Shown: one piece after another, positions 26,458-36,403 of the stretch
How the letters are laid out: every line of letters begins with the position of its first letter
How positions within the stretch are numbered: position 1 is the stretch's first letter
Assembly: GCA_017307375.1 (NCBI GenBank)
Contig: JAFKFH010000007.1
Location: 310,001-374,000, forward strand
Source: Alphaproteobacteria bacterium
GTDB taxonomy: Bacteria; Pseudomonadota; Alphaproteobacteria; Ferrovibrionales; Ferrovibrionaceae
Direction: 5' to 3'
DNA: 64,000 bases
Program-made: the position numbers and the translations under genes
Notes under the pieces: model-generated
Databases searched by the model: none
The model's input: the letters and a program-made list of their open reading frames with translations, nothing else
What the model was told of the DNA's origin: nothing

Positions 26458-27318
26458 ATGAGCCGCAACCTCGACATGACTCTCTTGCGCAGCTTCGTCG
26501 CCGTGATGGATACGGCCGGCATGACGGCCGCCGCCAAGGCGCTCAATCTGACCCAGGGCGCGGTCAGCCAGCAGATCCGGCGGCTGGAAGACCAGTTCGG
26601 GTTCCCGCTTTTCCGGCGCGCCCAGGGGCGGCTCAAGCCAACGGCCGACGCCGAGCGACTGCTGCCCATGGTCCGCCGGCTGCTCGGCCAGAACGACGAG
26701 ATCTGGGCCGAGGTGACCGGTGGGGCGGTATCCGGCCGCGTCCGCTTCGGCGTGCCCTACGACCTCGTCGGCACCATCCTGGCCCCGGTCATCAAGGGCT
26801 TCGCCGAAGCGCGGCCGCAGGTCGAGATCGCGCTGACCTGCGCCGCCTCGCCCGAACTGGCCGAGCGGCTGGCGGCGGGCGAGATCGACCTTGCCGTGAT
26901 CGAGGCGCCGGAAGGTGCGGGGGAAGGGGAAATCCTGAGCGTCGAACGCCTGGTCTGGGCCGGCGCCCGCGGCGGCACGGCCCATCTGAAACGGCCGCTG
27001 CCGGTCTCGATGGTGGCCGACAGTTGCGCCTTCCGCCCCGCGGTGCTTGCCGCCCTGGCCGCTGCGGGGCTGTCCTGGCGGACGGTGTTTGAGAACGGCA
27101 ATATCGAGGCGACGACGGCCACGGTGCGTACCGATCTCGCGGTCACCGCCTGGCTTGCCTCGACGGTGCCGGCCGACCTCGCCATTCTCGGGGCGGAGGC
27201 GGGCCTGCCTGCTTTACCGAACTTCGCCGTCAACCTGCACCTGCCGGCCCGCGACGTCGGCCCGGCGGTGCGGGAATTTGCCCGCCTTGTCCGCGACGGG
27301 CTGATGCGGCGGCATTAG
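26458..27318 (+). CDS. LysR family transcriptional regulator
   Basis: 286 residues. The winged HTH is at 1-60 (NLDMTLLRSFVAVMDTAGMTAAAKALNLTQGAVSQQIRRLE in sequence blocks), followed by an effector-binding domain (GRVRFGVPYDLVGTILAPVI onward). It belongs to the ArgP/IlvY-like general type and sits divergent from a LysE exporter, the classic argP/lysG-lysE arrangement, so it likely senses an amino acid and switches on export. An ATG 10 bp upstream is out of frame. Confidence 0.92.
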   Translation: MSRNLDMTLLRSFVAVMDTAGMTAAAKALNLTQGAVSQQIRRLEDQFGFPLFRRAQGRLKPTADAERLLPMVRRLLGQNDEIWAEVTGGAVSGRVRFGVPYDLVGTILAPVIKGFAEARPQVEIALTCAASPELAERLAAGEIDLAVIEAPEGAGEGEILSVERLVWAGARGGTAHLKRPLPVSMVADSCAFRPAVLAALAAAGLSWRTVFENGNIEATTATVRTDLAVTAWLASTVPADLAILGAEAGLPALPNFAVNLHLPARDVGPAVREFARLVRDGLMRRH

Positions 27319-28277
27319 ACCGGGTTGGGCGGCGTCCTGCCCGCAAAGATCGCATCGAGGTTGTTCAGCGCGGTGAAACCCATCGCGTCGCGGGTCTCGA
27401 CGGTGGCGCTGCCGACATGCGGCAGCAGGAAGACATTGTCGAGTTCGGCGTAACGCGGATCGAGCTTGGGTTCGCCCTTGAACACGTCGAGCCCGGCCGC
27501 GAACAGCTTGCCCGATTTCAGGGCCGCGATCAGCGCATCGTCGTCGACCAGGTCGCCACGGGCGGTGTTGACCACCACGGCGCCGTCGGGCAGCAGCGCG
27601 ATGCGCCGCGCATTGAGGAAATCGCGGGTTTCCGGGCCGGACGGGGCATTCAGCGACAGGAAGTCGGAGACGCGCAGCAGGCTTTCCGGATCGGCATGGT
27701 AAATCGCGCCCTGCTCCATGTCCGGGATCAGCCGGCTGCGGTTGTAATAGTGGATTTCCAGGCCGAAGGGGCGGGCGCGGGCGGCAACCGCGCGGCCGAT
27801 GCGGCCCATGCCGAAGATGCCGAGTCGCTTGCCGGCCAGCCCGGGCCCCAGCAGCATCGTGGTGTGCCAGCCGCTCCAGCGCCCCTCGCGCACCAGCCGC
27901 TCGCCTTCATAGGCCCGGCGCGAAGCGGCAAGCAACAGCAGCAGCGCGATGTCGGCGGTGGCGTCGGTCAGCACGTCGGGCGTGTTGGTGATGATGATGC
28001 CGCGGGCCTTTGCGGCGGCGACGTCGATATGTTCGTAGCCGACCGAGAAGGTGGCGATCGCCTTGACCTGCGGCGGCAGCCGCCCGATCAGCCGGGCATC
28101 GATTCGATCGCCGGCGGCCACCAGCATCGCCTCGGCATTGGCGATCCGGGCGATGATCGCATCGGCGTCGAGCTTGTCATCGGCTTCGTTGAGGATGGCG
28201 TCGTAATCGCGCTGCACCCGGGCAGTCACGTTGGGCGGCAGGCGCCGGGTCACCAGCAGTCTCGGCTTTTGTGCCAT
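27315..28277 (-). CDS. D-2-hydroxyacid dehydrogenase (glyoxylate/hydroxypyruvate reductase type)
   Basis: 320-residue NAD(P)H-dependent dehydrogenase. The nucleotide-binding GIFGMGRIGRAVA (about 150-162) is followed by the catalytic triad region: Arg in VVNTARGDLVDD, Glu in DVFKGEPKL and His in LLPHVGSATVETR. FSVGYEHIDVAAAKARGI is also typical. It most resembles glyoxylate/hydroxypyruvate reductases. The start gives MAQKPRLLVTRRLP; the frame runs on upstream without coding signs. It converges on the LysR gene with a 4-nt 3' overlap. Confidence 0.9.
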   Translation of the reverse strand: MAQKPRLLVTRRLPPNVTARVQRDYDAILNEADDKLDADAIIARIANAEAMLVAAGDRIDARLIGRLPPQVKAIATFSVGYEHIDVAAAKARGIIITNTPDVLTDATADIALLLLLAASRRAYEGERLVREGRWSGWHTTMLLGPGLAGKRLGIFGMGRIGRAVAARARPFGLEIHYYNRSRLIPDMEQGAIYHADPESLLRVSDFLSLNAPSGPETRDFLNARRIALLPDGAVVVNTARGDLVDDDALIAALKSGKLFAAGLDVFKGEPKLDPRYAELDNVFLLPHVGSATVETRDAMGFTALNNLDAIFAGRTPPNPV

Positions 28278-28299
28278 TTCAGCATCATCCGTTGCGATT

Positions 28300-28354
28300 A
28301 AGCGACAAGCATGGCGGCGTCGCTTGACGCCCCCGTCAAACCCTTCCAGATATA
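28300..28354 (+). promoter_or_regulatory. Promoter-like region with two dyads upstream of eipB-like gene
   Basis: AAGCGAC-N12-GTCGCTT is followed directly by TTGACG-N4-CGTCAA at 28324. The second dyad's left arm is also a good -35 (TTGACG), and GATATA at 28349 could be a -10 with a long 19-bp spacer. This is a candidate regulated promoter for the gene starting about 80 bp downstream. Confidence 0.4.
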
Positions 28355-28432
28355 ACGTGAACGCGGCCATGGTGCAGCGCCACAAATAGTGGCGGCAAGT
28401 CGGCCGCAGCGCGGGATTGGGCAGCGGCGTTG

Positions 28433-29260
28433 ATGGACCGGAGATTTCAGTTTCGGGGCGCGCTGAGGGCCGGGGCGGCCCTGGCGGCGTTACTGGTTGT
28501 GGGTTTCGGCGCCGGTGCGACGGTTGCCGCGCCGCTGGTATCCTATCGTGCGATCTACGACCTGGCACTGGCGCGCAGCGACCAGGGCGGCGGCGTCGTC
28601 GACCTTTCCGGCCGATTCGTTTTCGAGTTCGAGGATGTCTGCGACGGCTATACCACCGCCCAGCGCGTCGTCGTGCAGACCGTCAATGCGGATGGCGCGA
28701 GTGCGTTGTCCGATTTTTCCACCACCAGTTGGGAAGCGCGCGACGGGCTGCGCTATCGCTTCAACGTCCGCCAGGACTATGACGGGCAGCGTAGCGAGGA
28801 GTTCGCCGGCCAGGCCCGGTTGCGCGGCCGCGGCAAGGGCGGTTCGGTCGCCTATTCCCGGCCGAACGAGGACATCATCGACCTGCCCGCCGCCACCATG
28901 TTTCCGGCCGAGCATACCATGCGGCTGATCCAGGCCGGCGCATCCGGCAAGAACAATCTGGCCGTGACCGTCTTCGACGGGTCGACCGACGAGGGGCTTT
29001 ACGGGATCACCGCCTTCATCGGCAAGGGGCGCACCGACAAGGTGTCCGATACGGCGCGGGCCGCGCTGAAGGGCGTGCGGTCGTGGCCCGTCCGGCTCGG
29101 CTATTTCCATCAGGGCGAGCAGATGGAAGCCCCGCTCTACGAGTTCGGCTTCCGCCTCTATGAGAACGGGATCAGCGACGATCTGGTCCTGGATTACGGC
29201 GATTATGCGATGAAGGGGACGATGATCCGGCTGGAGGTTTTGCCCGCCCCCCGCTGCTGA
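28433..29260 (+). CDS. EipB-family cell envelope integrity protein (DUF1849)
   Basis: 275-residue periplasmic protein of the alphaproteobacterial EipB family. The signal segment is AALAALLVVGFGAGATVAAP (about 15-34). The beta-spiral body starts LVSYRAIYDLALARSD and contains the family blocks FEFEDVCDGYTT and FPAEHTMRLIQAG. EipB of Brucella has a conserved disulfide near residue 69 and close to the C terminus; here Cys70 and the last residue Cys275 match. It is needed for envelope integrity in Brucella. A TTG codon lies one codon upstream. Its last 89 bases overlap the dinB 3' end. Confidence 0.92.
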   Translation: MDRRFQFRGALRAGAALAALLVVGFGAGATVAAPLVSYRAIYDLALARSDQGGGVVDLSGRFVFEFEDVCDGYTTAQRVVVQTVNADGASALSDFSTTSWEARDGLRYRFNVRQDYDGQRSEEFAGQARLRGRGKGGSVAYSRPNEDIIDLPAATMFPAEHTMRLIQAGASGKNNLAVTVFDGSTDEGLYGITAFIGKGRTDKVSDTARAALKGVRSWPVRLGYFHQGEQMEAPLYEFGFRLYENGISDDLVLDYGDYAMKGTMIRLEVLPAPRC

Positions 29261-30506
29261 AGCCACGCCCCTTGAGAATGGCGGCGTCGCCGAATTTCGC
29301 CCGGACCGCGTCGATCGCCCGCTCTGCAGCCGCCCGCCTGCCCATTTCCGGATCCAGCAGGTTCGGCGGGTCTGCCAGATCCGCCGGCGCCAGGTTGCTG
29401 ACGCCGACCCCGAGCAGGCGGTATCGGGTGCCGTCGCACTCGACCTTCAGCAAGGGCAGGGCGGTGCGATAGATGGTTTCCGCCAACTGGGTCGGGTCGG
29501 GCAGGGTGGCCGCCCGGCTGCGAATGCGGAAATCCGCCGACTTGAGCTTCAGCGTCACCGTCGTGCCGCTCAGATCGGCTTTCTTCAGCCGCCTTGCCAC
29601 GTTCTCGGCTTGCCGCCACAGGATCGCCTTCAGGCGATCGAATTCGGCGATGTCCTCGTCGAACGTGGTTTCCGACGATACGTTCTTGGCTTCCCGTTCC
29701 GGCTGGACCCGGCGGTCGTCCTCGCCGATCGAGAAGCGTGCCAGCCGGTCGCCGATGGCGCCGTAACGCGCCATCAGTTGCAGCGGATCGCGATCCTGCA
29801 ACTGCCCGATCCGGGTGATGCCGTCGGCGGCGAGCTTCTCGCGCAGGACCTTGCCCACGCCCCAGATTTCCGAAACCGGCCGGTCCGCCAGGAAGGTGCG
29901 GACCTCGGCCCGGCCGATCACGGTGAAGCCGCGCGGCTTGTCGATCTCCGATCCGAGCTTGGCCAGGAACTTGTTGGGCGCCAGGCCGATCGAGACGGTT
30001 ATGCCGATCTCGCGCTCGACGTCGCGCGCCAGCCGGGCGAGCATCCGGGCCGGACTGGCCTGATGCAGCCGCGCGGTGCCGCCGAGGTCGAGAAACGCTT
30101 CGTCGAGCGAGAGGGGCTCGACCAGCGGGGTCATCGCCCGCATGCGCGCCTGGACCAGCCGGCTGACCTCGACATATTTCGCCATGTTCGGCCGGATGAC
30201 CACGGCCTGGGGGCAGAGCGCGAGTGCCTTGAACATCGGCATCGCCGAGCGCACCCCGGACATGCGGGCGATATAGCAGCAGGTCGAGACGACGCCGCGG
30301 CGCCCGCCGCCGACGATCACCGGCTTGTCCGCGAGGCCCGGGTCGTCACGCTTCTCGACGGTGGCGTAGAACGCGTCGCAGTCGATATGGGCGATCGACA
30401 GGTCGTCGAGTTCGGGGTGGCGCAGCAGCCTGGGCGAGCCGCAGGCCGGGCAGCGGCCGGCGGCGCCGTCCACATCCGTCAGGCAGTCGCGACAGAACCC
30501 GGTCAT
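29172..30506 (-). CDS. dinB: DNA polymerase IV (DinB) with N-terminal zinc ribbon
   Basis: 444-residue Y-family translesion polymerase. An N-terminal CxxC...CxxC ribbon (C5, C8, C19, C22) precedes the catalytic core, with the metal aspartates in HIDCDAFYATVE and LSLDEAFLD, then SIGLAPNKFLAKLGSEIDKP and the little-finger domain ending in YRLLGVGVSNL. The family usually ends soon after the FGDAAILKGRG segment; here a 25-residue Ser/Pro/Arg-rich tail follows and lies antisense to the eipB 3' end. It has no visible SOS box that I can support. Confidence 0.93.
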   Translation of the reverse strand: MTGFCRDCLTDVDGAAGRCPACGSPRLLRHPELDDLSIAHIDCDAFYATVEKRDDPGLADKPVIVGGGRRGVVSTCCYIARMSGVRSAMPMFKALALCPQAVVIRPNMAKYVEVSRLVQARMRAMTPLVEPLSLDEAFLDLGGTARLHQASPARMLARLARDVEREIGITVSIGLAPNKFLAKLGSEIDKPRGFTVIGRAEVRTFLADRPVSEIWGVGKVLREKLAADGITRIGQLQDRDPLQLMARYGAIGDRLARFSIGEDDRRVQPEREAKNVSSETTFDEDIAEFDRLKAILWRQAENVARRLKKADLSGTTVTLKLKSADFRIRSRAATLPDPTQLAETIYRTALPLLKVECDGTRYRLLGVGVSNLAPADLADPPNLLDPEMGRRAAAERAIDAVRAKFGDAAILKGRGFSSGGRAKPPAGSSSPSSHNRRNPGPDRR

Positions 30507-30682
30507 GCCGGGAACTCTAAGCCGCGCATGGCTGGCATGATAGGGTATCCAGCAAATTCACAAGCCGGGACGAACGTGGTATGTGATCGGCCGCGCGTGC
30601 CGCCGGCGGCGGCGCGACGGTGCCTTGTACGCCCGCCGCCAGCCCAGATGGGCCGCGACCCGTTTTCCCGGATGCCAGGTCA

Positions 30683-32746
<2,064 letters not shown>

Positions 32747-32905
32747 GGGGCCTTCGCCGGGGCGACGACTGGCAGCGGCGGGACGGGCCGGCAGCGTATC
32801 GCCTCGGGTTCCGGCCGCAGGCGCCCGGCTTGGTCAAGATTACAAGTGTCCGACAGGCCGGGACGGATCCGGCCCGCGAAGATGACGGCAGACCTGAAAA
32901 AGGGG

Positions 32906-33334
32906 TTAGCGCGAAATCCCCGTGGCGCGCCACACCGCGCGGCGGGCGATCAGGCACATGCCGGGCCGCGCCGCCAGTTCGGCACGGGCCAGATCGATCG
33001 CGTCCTCGCGGCTTTCGGCGGCGACCGTGGTCGAGAAATCCTCGACGCCTTCCCTGGTCATCCAGGATGTGGTGACGTGCCAGCGCGGCAGGCCGACGTC
33101 GTCGAGGTCTTCGGCCGAGATCGACAGATTGGTCCACGGATGCAGGCCCAGCGTGCGCACGAGGCGCTGACGATAGATCCGGGTCGCCTGGTCGGCGTTG
33201 GGGGCTTCGATCACGTCCTGCATGCGCAGGGGGCCGCGCTGGGAATCGAAGGCCAGCGAGCACAGGAAACGCTTGTTGGAGGATTCGATCAGGCCGATGA
33301 CCGGTCGGGTCTGCTCGATGGCCGTCGCGCTCAT
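32906..33334 (-). CDS. Hypothetical protein
   Basis: A 142-residue protein I do not recognise. It is predicted soluble with no signal peptide or membrane segment. It contains a repeated feel: an N-terminal half with IEAPNADQATRIYRQRLVRTLG and a C-terminal half with VAAESREDAIDLARAELAARPG, both resembling a strand followed by a helix starting at D/E-A. A plausible ribosome site (GGTGGAG) precedes the ATG, and codon use matches neighbours. It lies alone between ygiQ-like and the ROK kinase gene, and the 158 bp downstream of it shows no feature I can support. Confidence 0.7.
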   Translation of the reverse strand: MSATAIEQTRPVIGLIESSNKRFLCSLAFDSQRGPLRMQDVIEAPNADQATRIYRQRLVRTLGLHPWTNLSISAEDLDDVGLPRWHVTTSWMTREGVEDFSTTVAAESREDAIDLARAELAARPGMCLIARRAVWRATGISR

Positions 33335-33361
33335 TGTTTTACTCCACCCTGGGGTACTGAC

Positions 33362-33393
33362 ATTGCCGGGCCGTAAACGCCCGCCCCGGCAAT
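33362..33393 (-). other. Strong hairpin between ROK kinase gene and hypothetical gene
   Basis: ATTGCCGGG and CCCGGCAAT form a 9-bp stem with a 14-nt loop, downstream of the ROK stop and upstream of the next gene's ribosome site. There is no T-run on either side, so it is not a standard terminator; it may limit read-through or stabilise the upstream transcript. Confidence 0.4.
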
Positions 33394-33427
33394 TGGTTGC
33401 GCACCCTAGGGCCGAGTTGTTGCGCGG

Positions 33428-34315
33428 CTATGACGGCCAGAGCCAGGCCGCACCCCGCACCCCGGAACTGTCGCCGTGCCGCGCCCTGGCGATCCGCGTC
33501 GCGACGGCATCGCTGAAGACATGGCGGGGCAGCCGGGCCGGCAATTCCTCGTAGGTGCCGGCCAGGTTCGACAGGCCGCCGCCGAGGACCACGACATCCG
33601 GGTCGACGAGGTTGATCACCGTCGCGAGCGAGCGTGCGAGGCGGTCGAACCAGCGGTCCAGCGTGGTCCGCGCGGCCGCATCGCCGGCCAGGGCCGCCGC
33701 CGCGATCGCGTCGGCCTCGGCCGTTCCGCCATGGTCGCGGGCCAGGCCGGGACCGGACAGGAAGGTTTCGATGCAGCCGTGCTTCCCGCAATAGCAGGCC
33801 GGGCCGGGGCGCTCGCCGTCGGCCGGCCAGGGCAGCGGGTTATGGCCCCATTCGCCGGCAATCGCGGTAGCGCCACGCAAGCATCGGCCATGCACCACCA
33901 GCCCGCCGCCGACGCCGGTGCCGAGGATGACGCCGAACACCACTTCGGCGCCGGCGCCGGCGCCGTCGGTCGCCTCCGACAGGGCAAAGCAGTTCGCATC
34001 GTTCTCCAGCCGTACCGGCCGGCCCAGCAGGCGGGCGAGGTCGTGATCCAGCGGATGGCCGATCAGGCAGGTCGAGTTCGCGTTCTTCACCAGCCCGGTG
34101 GCCGGCGAGATCGCGCCGGGCATGCCGATGCCGACCGTGCCGCGCTGGCCGGTTTCGGCCTCGAGCCAGGCCACGAGGCCGGTAATGGCCGCCAGCACGG
34201 CGTCATAGCCGGTCCGCGTCGGCGACGGGATCCGCCGCCGGGCCAGTTCGCGCCCGTCCGGGGCCAGCGCGATGCCTTCGATCTTGGTGCCGCCGAGGTC
34301 GATACCGATACGCAT
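33428..34315 (-). CDS. ROK-family sugar kinase
   Basis: 295-residue ROK kinase, probably phosphorylating fructose, N-acetylglucosamine or a related hexose. The phosphate-binding GIDLGGTKIEG (4-14), LENDANCFALSEA with the catalytic Asp, GTGVGGGLV, and the zinc site made of the His in GEWGHNPLP with Cys residues in CYCGKHGCIETFLSG are all present. The exact sugar cannot be told. A start eight codons further upstream is possible but MRIGIDLGG is the usual family start. It is divergent from the semialdehyde dehydrogenase gene. Confidence 0.9.
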   Translation of the reverse strand: MRIGIDLGGTKIEGIALAPDGRELARRRIPSPTRTGYDAVLAAITGLVAWLEAETGQRGTVGIGMPGAISPATGLVKNANSTCLIGHPLDHDLARLLGRPVRLENDANCFALSEATDGAGAGAEVVFGVILGTGVGGGLVVHGRCLRGATAIAGEWGHNPLPWPADGERPGPACYCGKHGCIETFLSGPGLARDHGGTAEADAIAAAALAGDAAARTTLDRWFDRLARSLATVINLVDPDVVVLGGGLSNLAGTYEELPARLPRHVFSDAVATRIARARHGDSSGVRGAAWLWPS

Positions 34316-34488
34316 CCCAGCATTTCGGCCGGCCTGCACGCTCAGGTCAAGCGGTAGCGAGGGGCTGGTAATCCCCTCGCGGGGCCGCTAAACATAGGCG
34401 TCCGCGATGTCTCCCGCAGGGAATAGCGTCGGCATCGCCTACATCCCATCGCATCCAAAGCGCCAAATAAGGGAAGGTCGTTCGAACC

Positions 34489-35922
34489 ATGTATCCCGAA
34501 GTCCAGCTTCATATCGACGGCGTCTGGGGCCCCGGCGCCACCGGCCGCAGCCAGCCCGTGCTGAACCCCGCGACCGGCGAGCCGGTCGGCAGCGTGCCCT
34601 ACGCCGACAAGGCCGACCTCGACCGCGCGCTCGCGGCCGCCGAGAAGGGCTTCCAGACCTGGCGCAAGATTTCCGCCTTCGACCGCTACAAGATCATGCG
34701 CAAGTGCGCCGACGTGCTGCGCAGCCGCGCCGACGACATCGCCCGGGTGATGACGCTGGAGCAGGGCAAGCCGGTGGTCGAGGCCAAGGGCGAGACGCTG
34801 GCCGGTGCCGACGTCATCGACTGGTTCGCCGAGGAAGCCCGCCGCGCCTATGGCCGGGTCATCCCGGCCCGCGCCGACGGCGTGACCCAGCTGGTCATCA
34901 AGGAGCCGGTCGGCCCGGTCGCCGCCTTCACCCCCTGGAACTTCCCGATCAACCAGGCTGTTCGCAAGATCTCGGCGGCGCTGGCCGCCGGCTGCTCGAT
35001 CATCATCAAGGGGCCGGAAGAGACCCCGGCTTCCTGCGCCGCGCTGATCCAGGCCTATATCGACGGCGGCGTGCCCGCCGGCGTGATCAACCTCGTCTAC
35101 GGCATCCCGTCCGAGGTCTCGTCCTATCTGATCCCGCACCCGGTCATCAAGAAGATCACCTTCACCGGCTCGACCCCGGTCGGCAAGCATCTCGCCGCCC
35201 TGGCCGGCCAGCATATGAAGCGGGTCACGATGGAACTGGGCGGCCACGCCCCGGCGATCGTGTTCGAGGATGCCGACGTCGACACCGCGATCAAGGTGCT
35301 GTCGGCCAACAAGTTCCGCAACGCCGGCCAGGTCTGCGTGTCGCCGACCCGCTTCCTGGTGCACGAGACCGTCTATGACCGGTTCGTCGACGGCTTCACC
35401 AAGTTCGCCTCGTCGCTCAAGGTCGGCCCCGGCCTCGAGAAGGAAAGCCGCATGGGCCCGCTGGCCAACATGCGCCGGGTCGAGGCGATGGAAGGTTTTG
35501 TCGCCGACGCCGTCGAGAAGGGCGCGACCGTGCGCACCGGCGGCAAGCGCATCGGCAACGAAGGCTTCTTCTTCGAGCCGACCGTGCTGACCGACGTGCC
35601 GCTGTCGGCCCGCATCATGAACGAGGAGCCGTTCGGCCCGATCGCGCCGATCACCCCGTTCAAGAGCTTCGACGAAGTGGTGGCCGAAGCCAACCGCCTG
35701 CCGTTCGGCCTGGCGGCCTACGCCTACACCCAGTCCGAGAAGACCGCGACCGCGATCGGCGCCGCGATCGAAAGCGGCATGGTGTCGATCAACCATCACG
35801 GCCTGGCCCTGCCGGAAGTGCCGTTCGGCGGCATCAAGGATTCGGGCTACGGCTCGGAAGGCGGCACGGAAGCGATCGAAGCCTACCTGAACACCAAGTT
35901 CGTCACGACCGCGACGATCTGA
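34489..35922 (+). CDS. NAD(P)-dependent aldehyde dehydrogenase, succinate-semialdehyde dehydrogenase type
   Basis: 477-residue aldehyde dehydrogenase of the GabD/ALDH5 type. It has [19 protein letters not shown], the cofactor loop [11 protein letters not shown], the general base Glu in [10 protein letters not shown] and the nucleophile Cys in [25 protein letters not shown] and a C-terminal [15 protein letters not shown] complete the family pattern. It oxidises an aldehyde such as succinate semialdehyde; the true substrate is unproven. It is a single-gene unit, ending at a strong intrinsic terminator. Confidence 0.9.
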   Translation: MYPEVQLHIDGVWGPGATGRSQPVLNPATGEPVGSVPYADKADLDRALAAAEKGFQTWRKISAFDRYKIMRKCADVLRSRADDIARVMTLEQGKPVVEAKGETLAGADVIDWFAEEARRAYGRVIPARADGVTQLVIKEPVGPVAAFTPWNFPINQAVRKISAALAAGCSIIIKGPEETPASCAALIQAYIDGGVPAGVINLVYGIPSEVSSYLIPHPVIKKITFTGSTPVGKHLAALAGQHMKRVTMELGGHAPAIVFEDADVDTAIKVLSANKFRNAGQVCVSPTRFLVHETVYDRFVDGFTKFASSLKVGPGLEKESRMGPLANMRRVEAMEGFVADAVEKGATVRTGGKRIGNEGFFFEPTVLTDVPLSARIMNEEPFGPIAPITPFKSFDEVVAEANRLPFGLAAYAYTQSEKTATAIGAAIESGMVSINHHGLALPEVPFGGIKDSGYGSEGGTEAIEAYLNTKFVTTATI

Positions 35923-35938
35923 TCCGACGGCTGCAGGG

Positions 35939-35973
35939 GGCGCCGCGATCCCGGGATCGCGGCGCCTTTTTTT
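35939..35973 (+). terminator. Rho-independent terminator of the aldehyde dehydrogenase gene
   Basis: A perfect 14-bp inverted repeat (GGCGCCGCGATCCC and its complement, no spacer) is followed by a run of seven T. It lies 17 bp after the dehydrogenase stop. There is no T-run on the other strand, so it works only for the plus gene. The T-run abuts the stop codon of the convergent aroQ-like gene. Confidence 0.93.
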
Positions 35974-36400
35974 ATTTCCGCAGCAGCATCAGCATCGCCT
36001 GCACCGCGATGCCATAGCCTTCCGGCCCCAGCCCGGCGATGACCGCGGTCGCGACCGGCGAGACCAGCGAGCGGTGGTAGATCGGTTCGCGGCGGTGGAT
36101 GTTGGAGATGTGCAGCTCGATGATCGGCCGCGGAAACATCTTCAGCGCGTCGAGCACGGCGATCGAGGTGAAGGTGAAGGCCGCGGGGTTGATGACGATG
36201 CCGGCGGCCGGGCGGTCGATCGCCTCGTGGATCCAGTCGATCAGCTGGCTTTCGGCATTGGTCTGGCGGAATTCCACGGCGATGTCGCCGGCGGCGCGGC
36301 GGCAGAGCTGTTCGACCTCGGCCAGTGTCGTCGAACCGTAGATCTCGGGCTCGCGGGTACCGAGGCGGTTCAGGTTCGGGCCGTTGAGGATGTAGAGCAT
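35972..36400 (-). CDS. Type II 3-dehydroquinate dehydratase-like protein with altered substrate pocket
   Basis: 142-residue AroQ-fold protein. The flexible lid [17 protein letters not shown] keeps the catalytic Arg16 and Tyr21, and N71, E95 and H97 (ELHISN) are present. But the conserved T-H-[TY]-S becomes TFTS (Phe77), NPGA becomes NPAA, and the Arg usual in E-E-F-R-x-x-S is Tyr108 in EPIYHRS. Those residues normally hold the substrate. Its place beside a TRAP importer and an AroE-like enzyme, 3 bp after the permease gene, suggests a catabolic role on a related acid rather than aromatic biosynthesis. Plain AroQ activity remains possible. Confidence 0.85.
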   Translation of the reverse strand: MLYILNGPNLNRLGTREPEIYGSTTLAEVEQLCRRAAGDIAVEFRQTNAESQLIDWIHEAIDRPAAGIVINPAAFTFTSIAVLDALKMFPRPIIELHISNIHRREPIYHRSLVSPVATAVIAGLGPEGYGIAVQAMLMLLRK

Positions 36401-36403
36401 CTG

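Noticed and set aside
33362-33393. Hairpin as an intrinsic terminator
   Set aside because: No T-run on either strand; kept only as a stem-loop.
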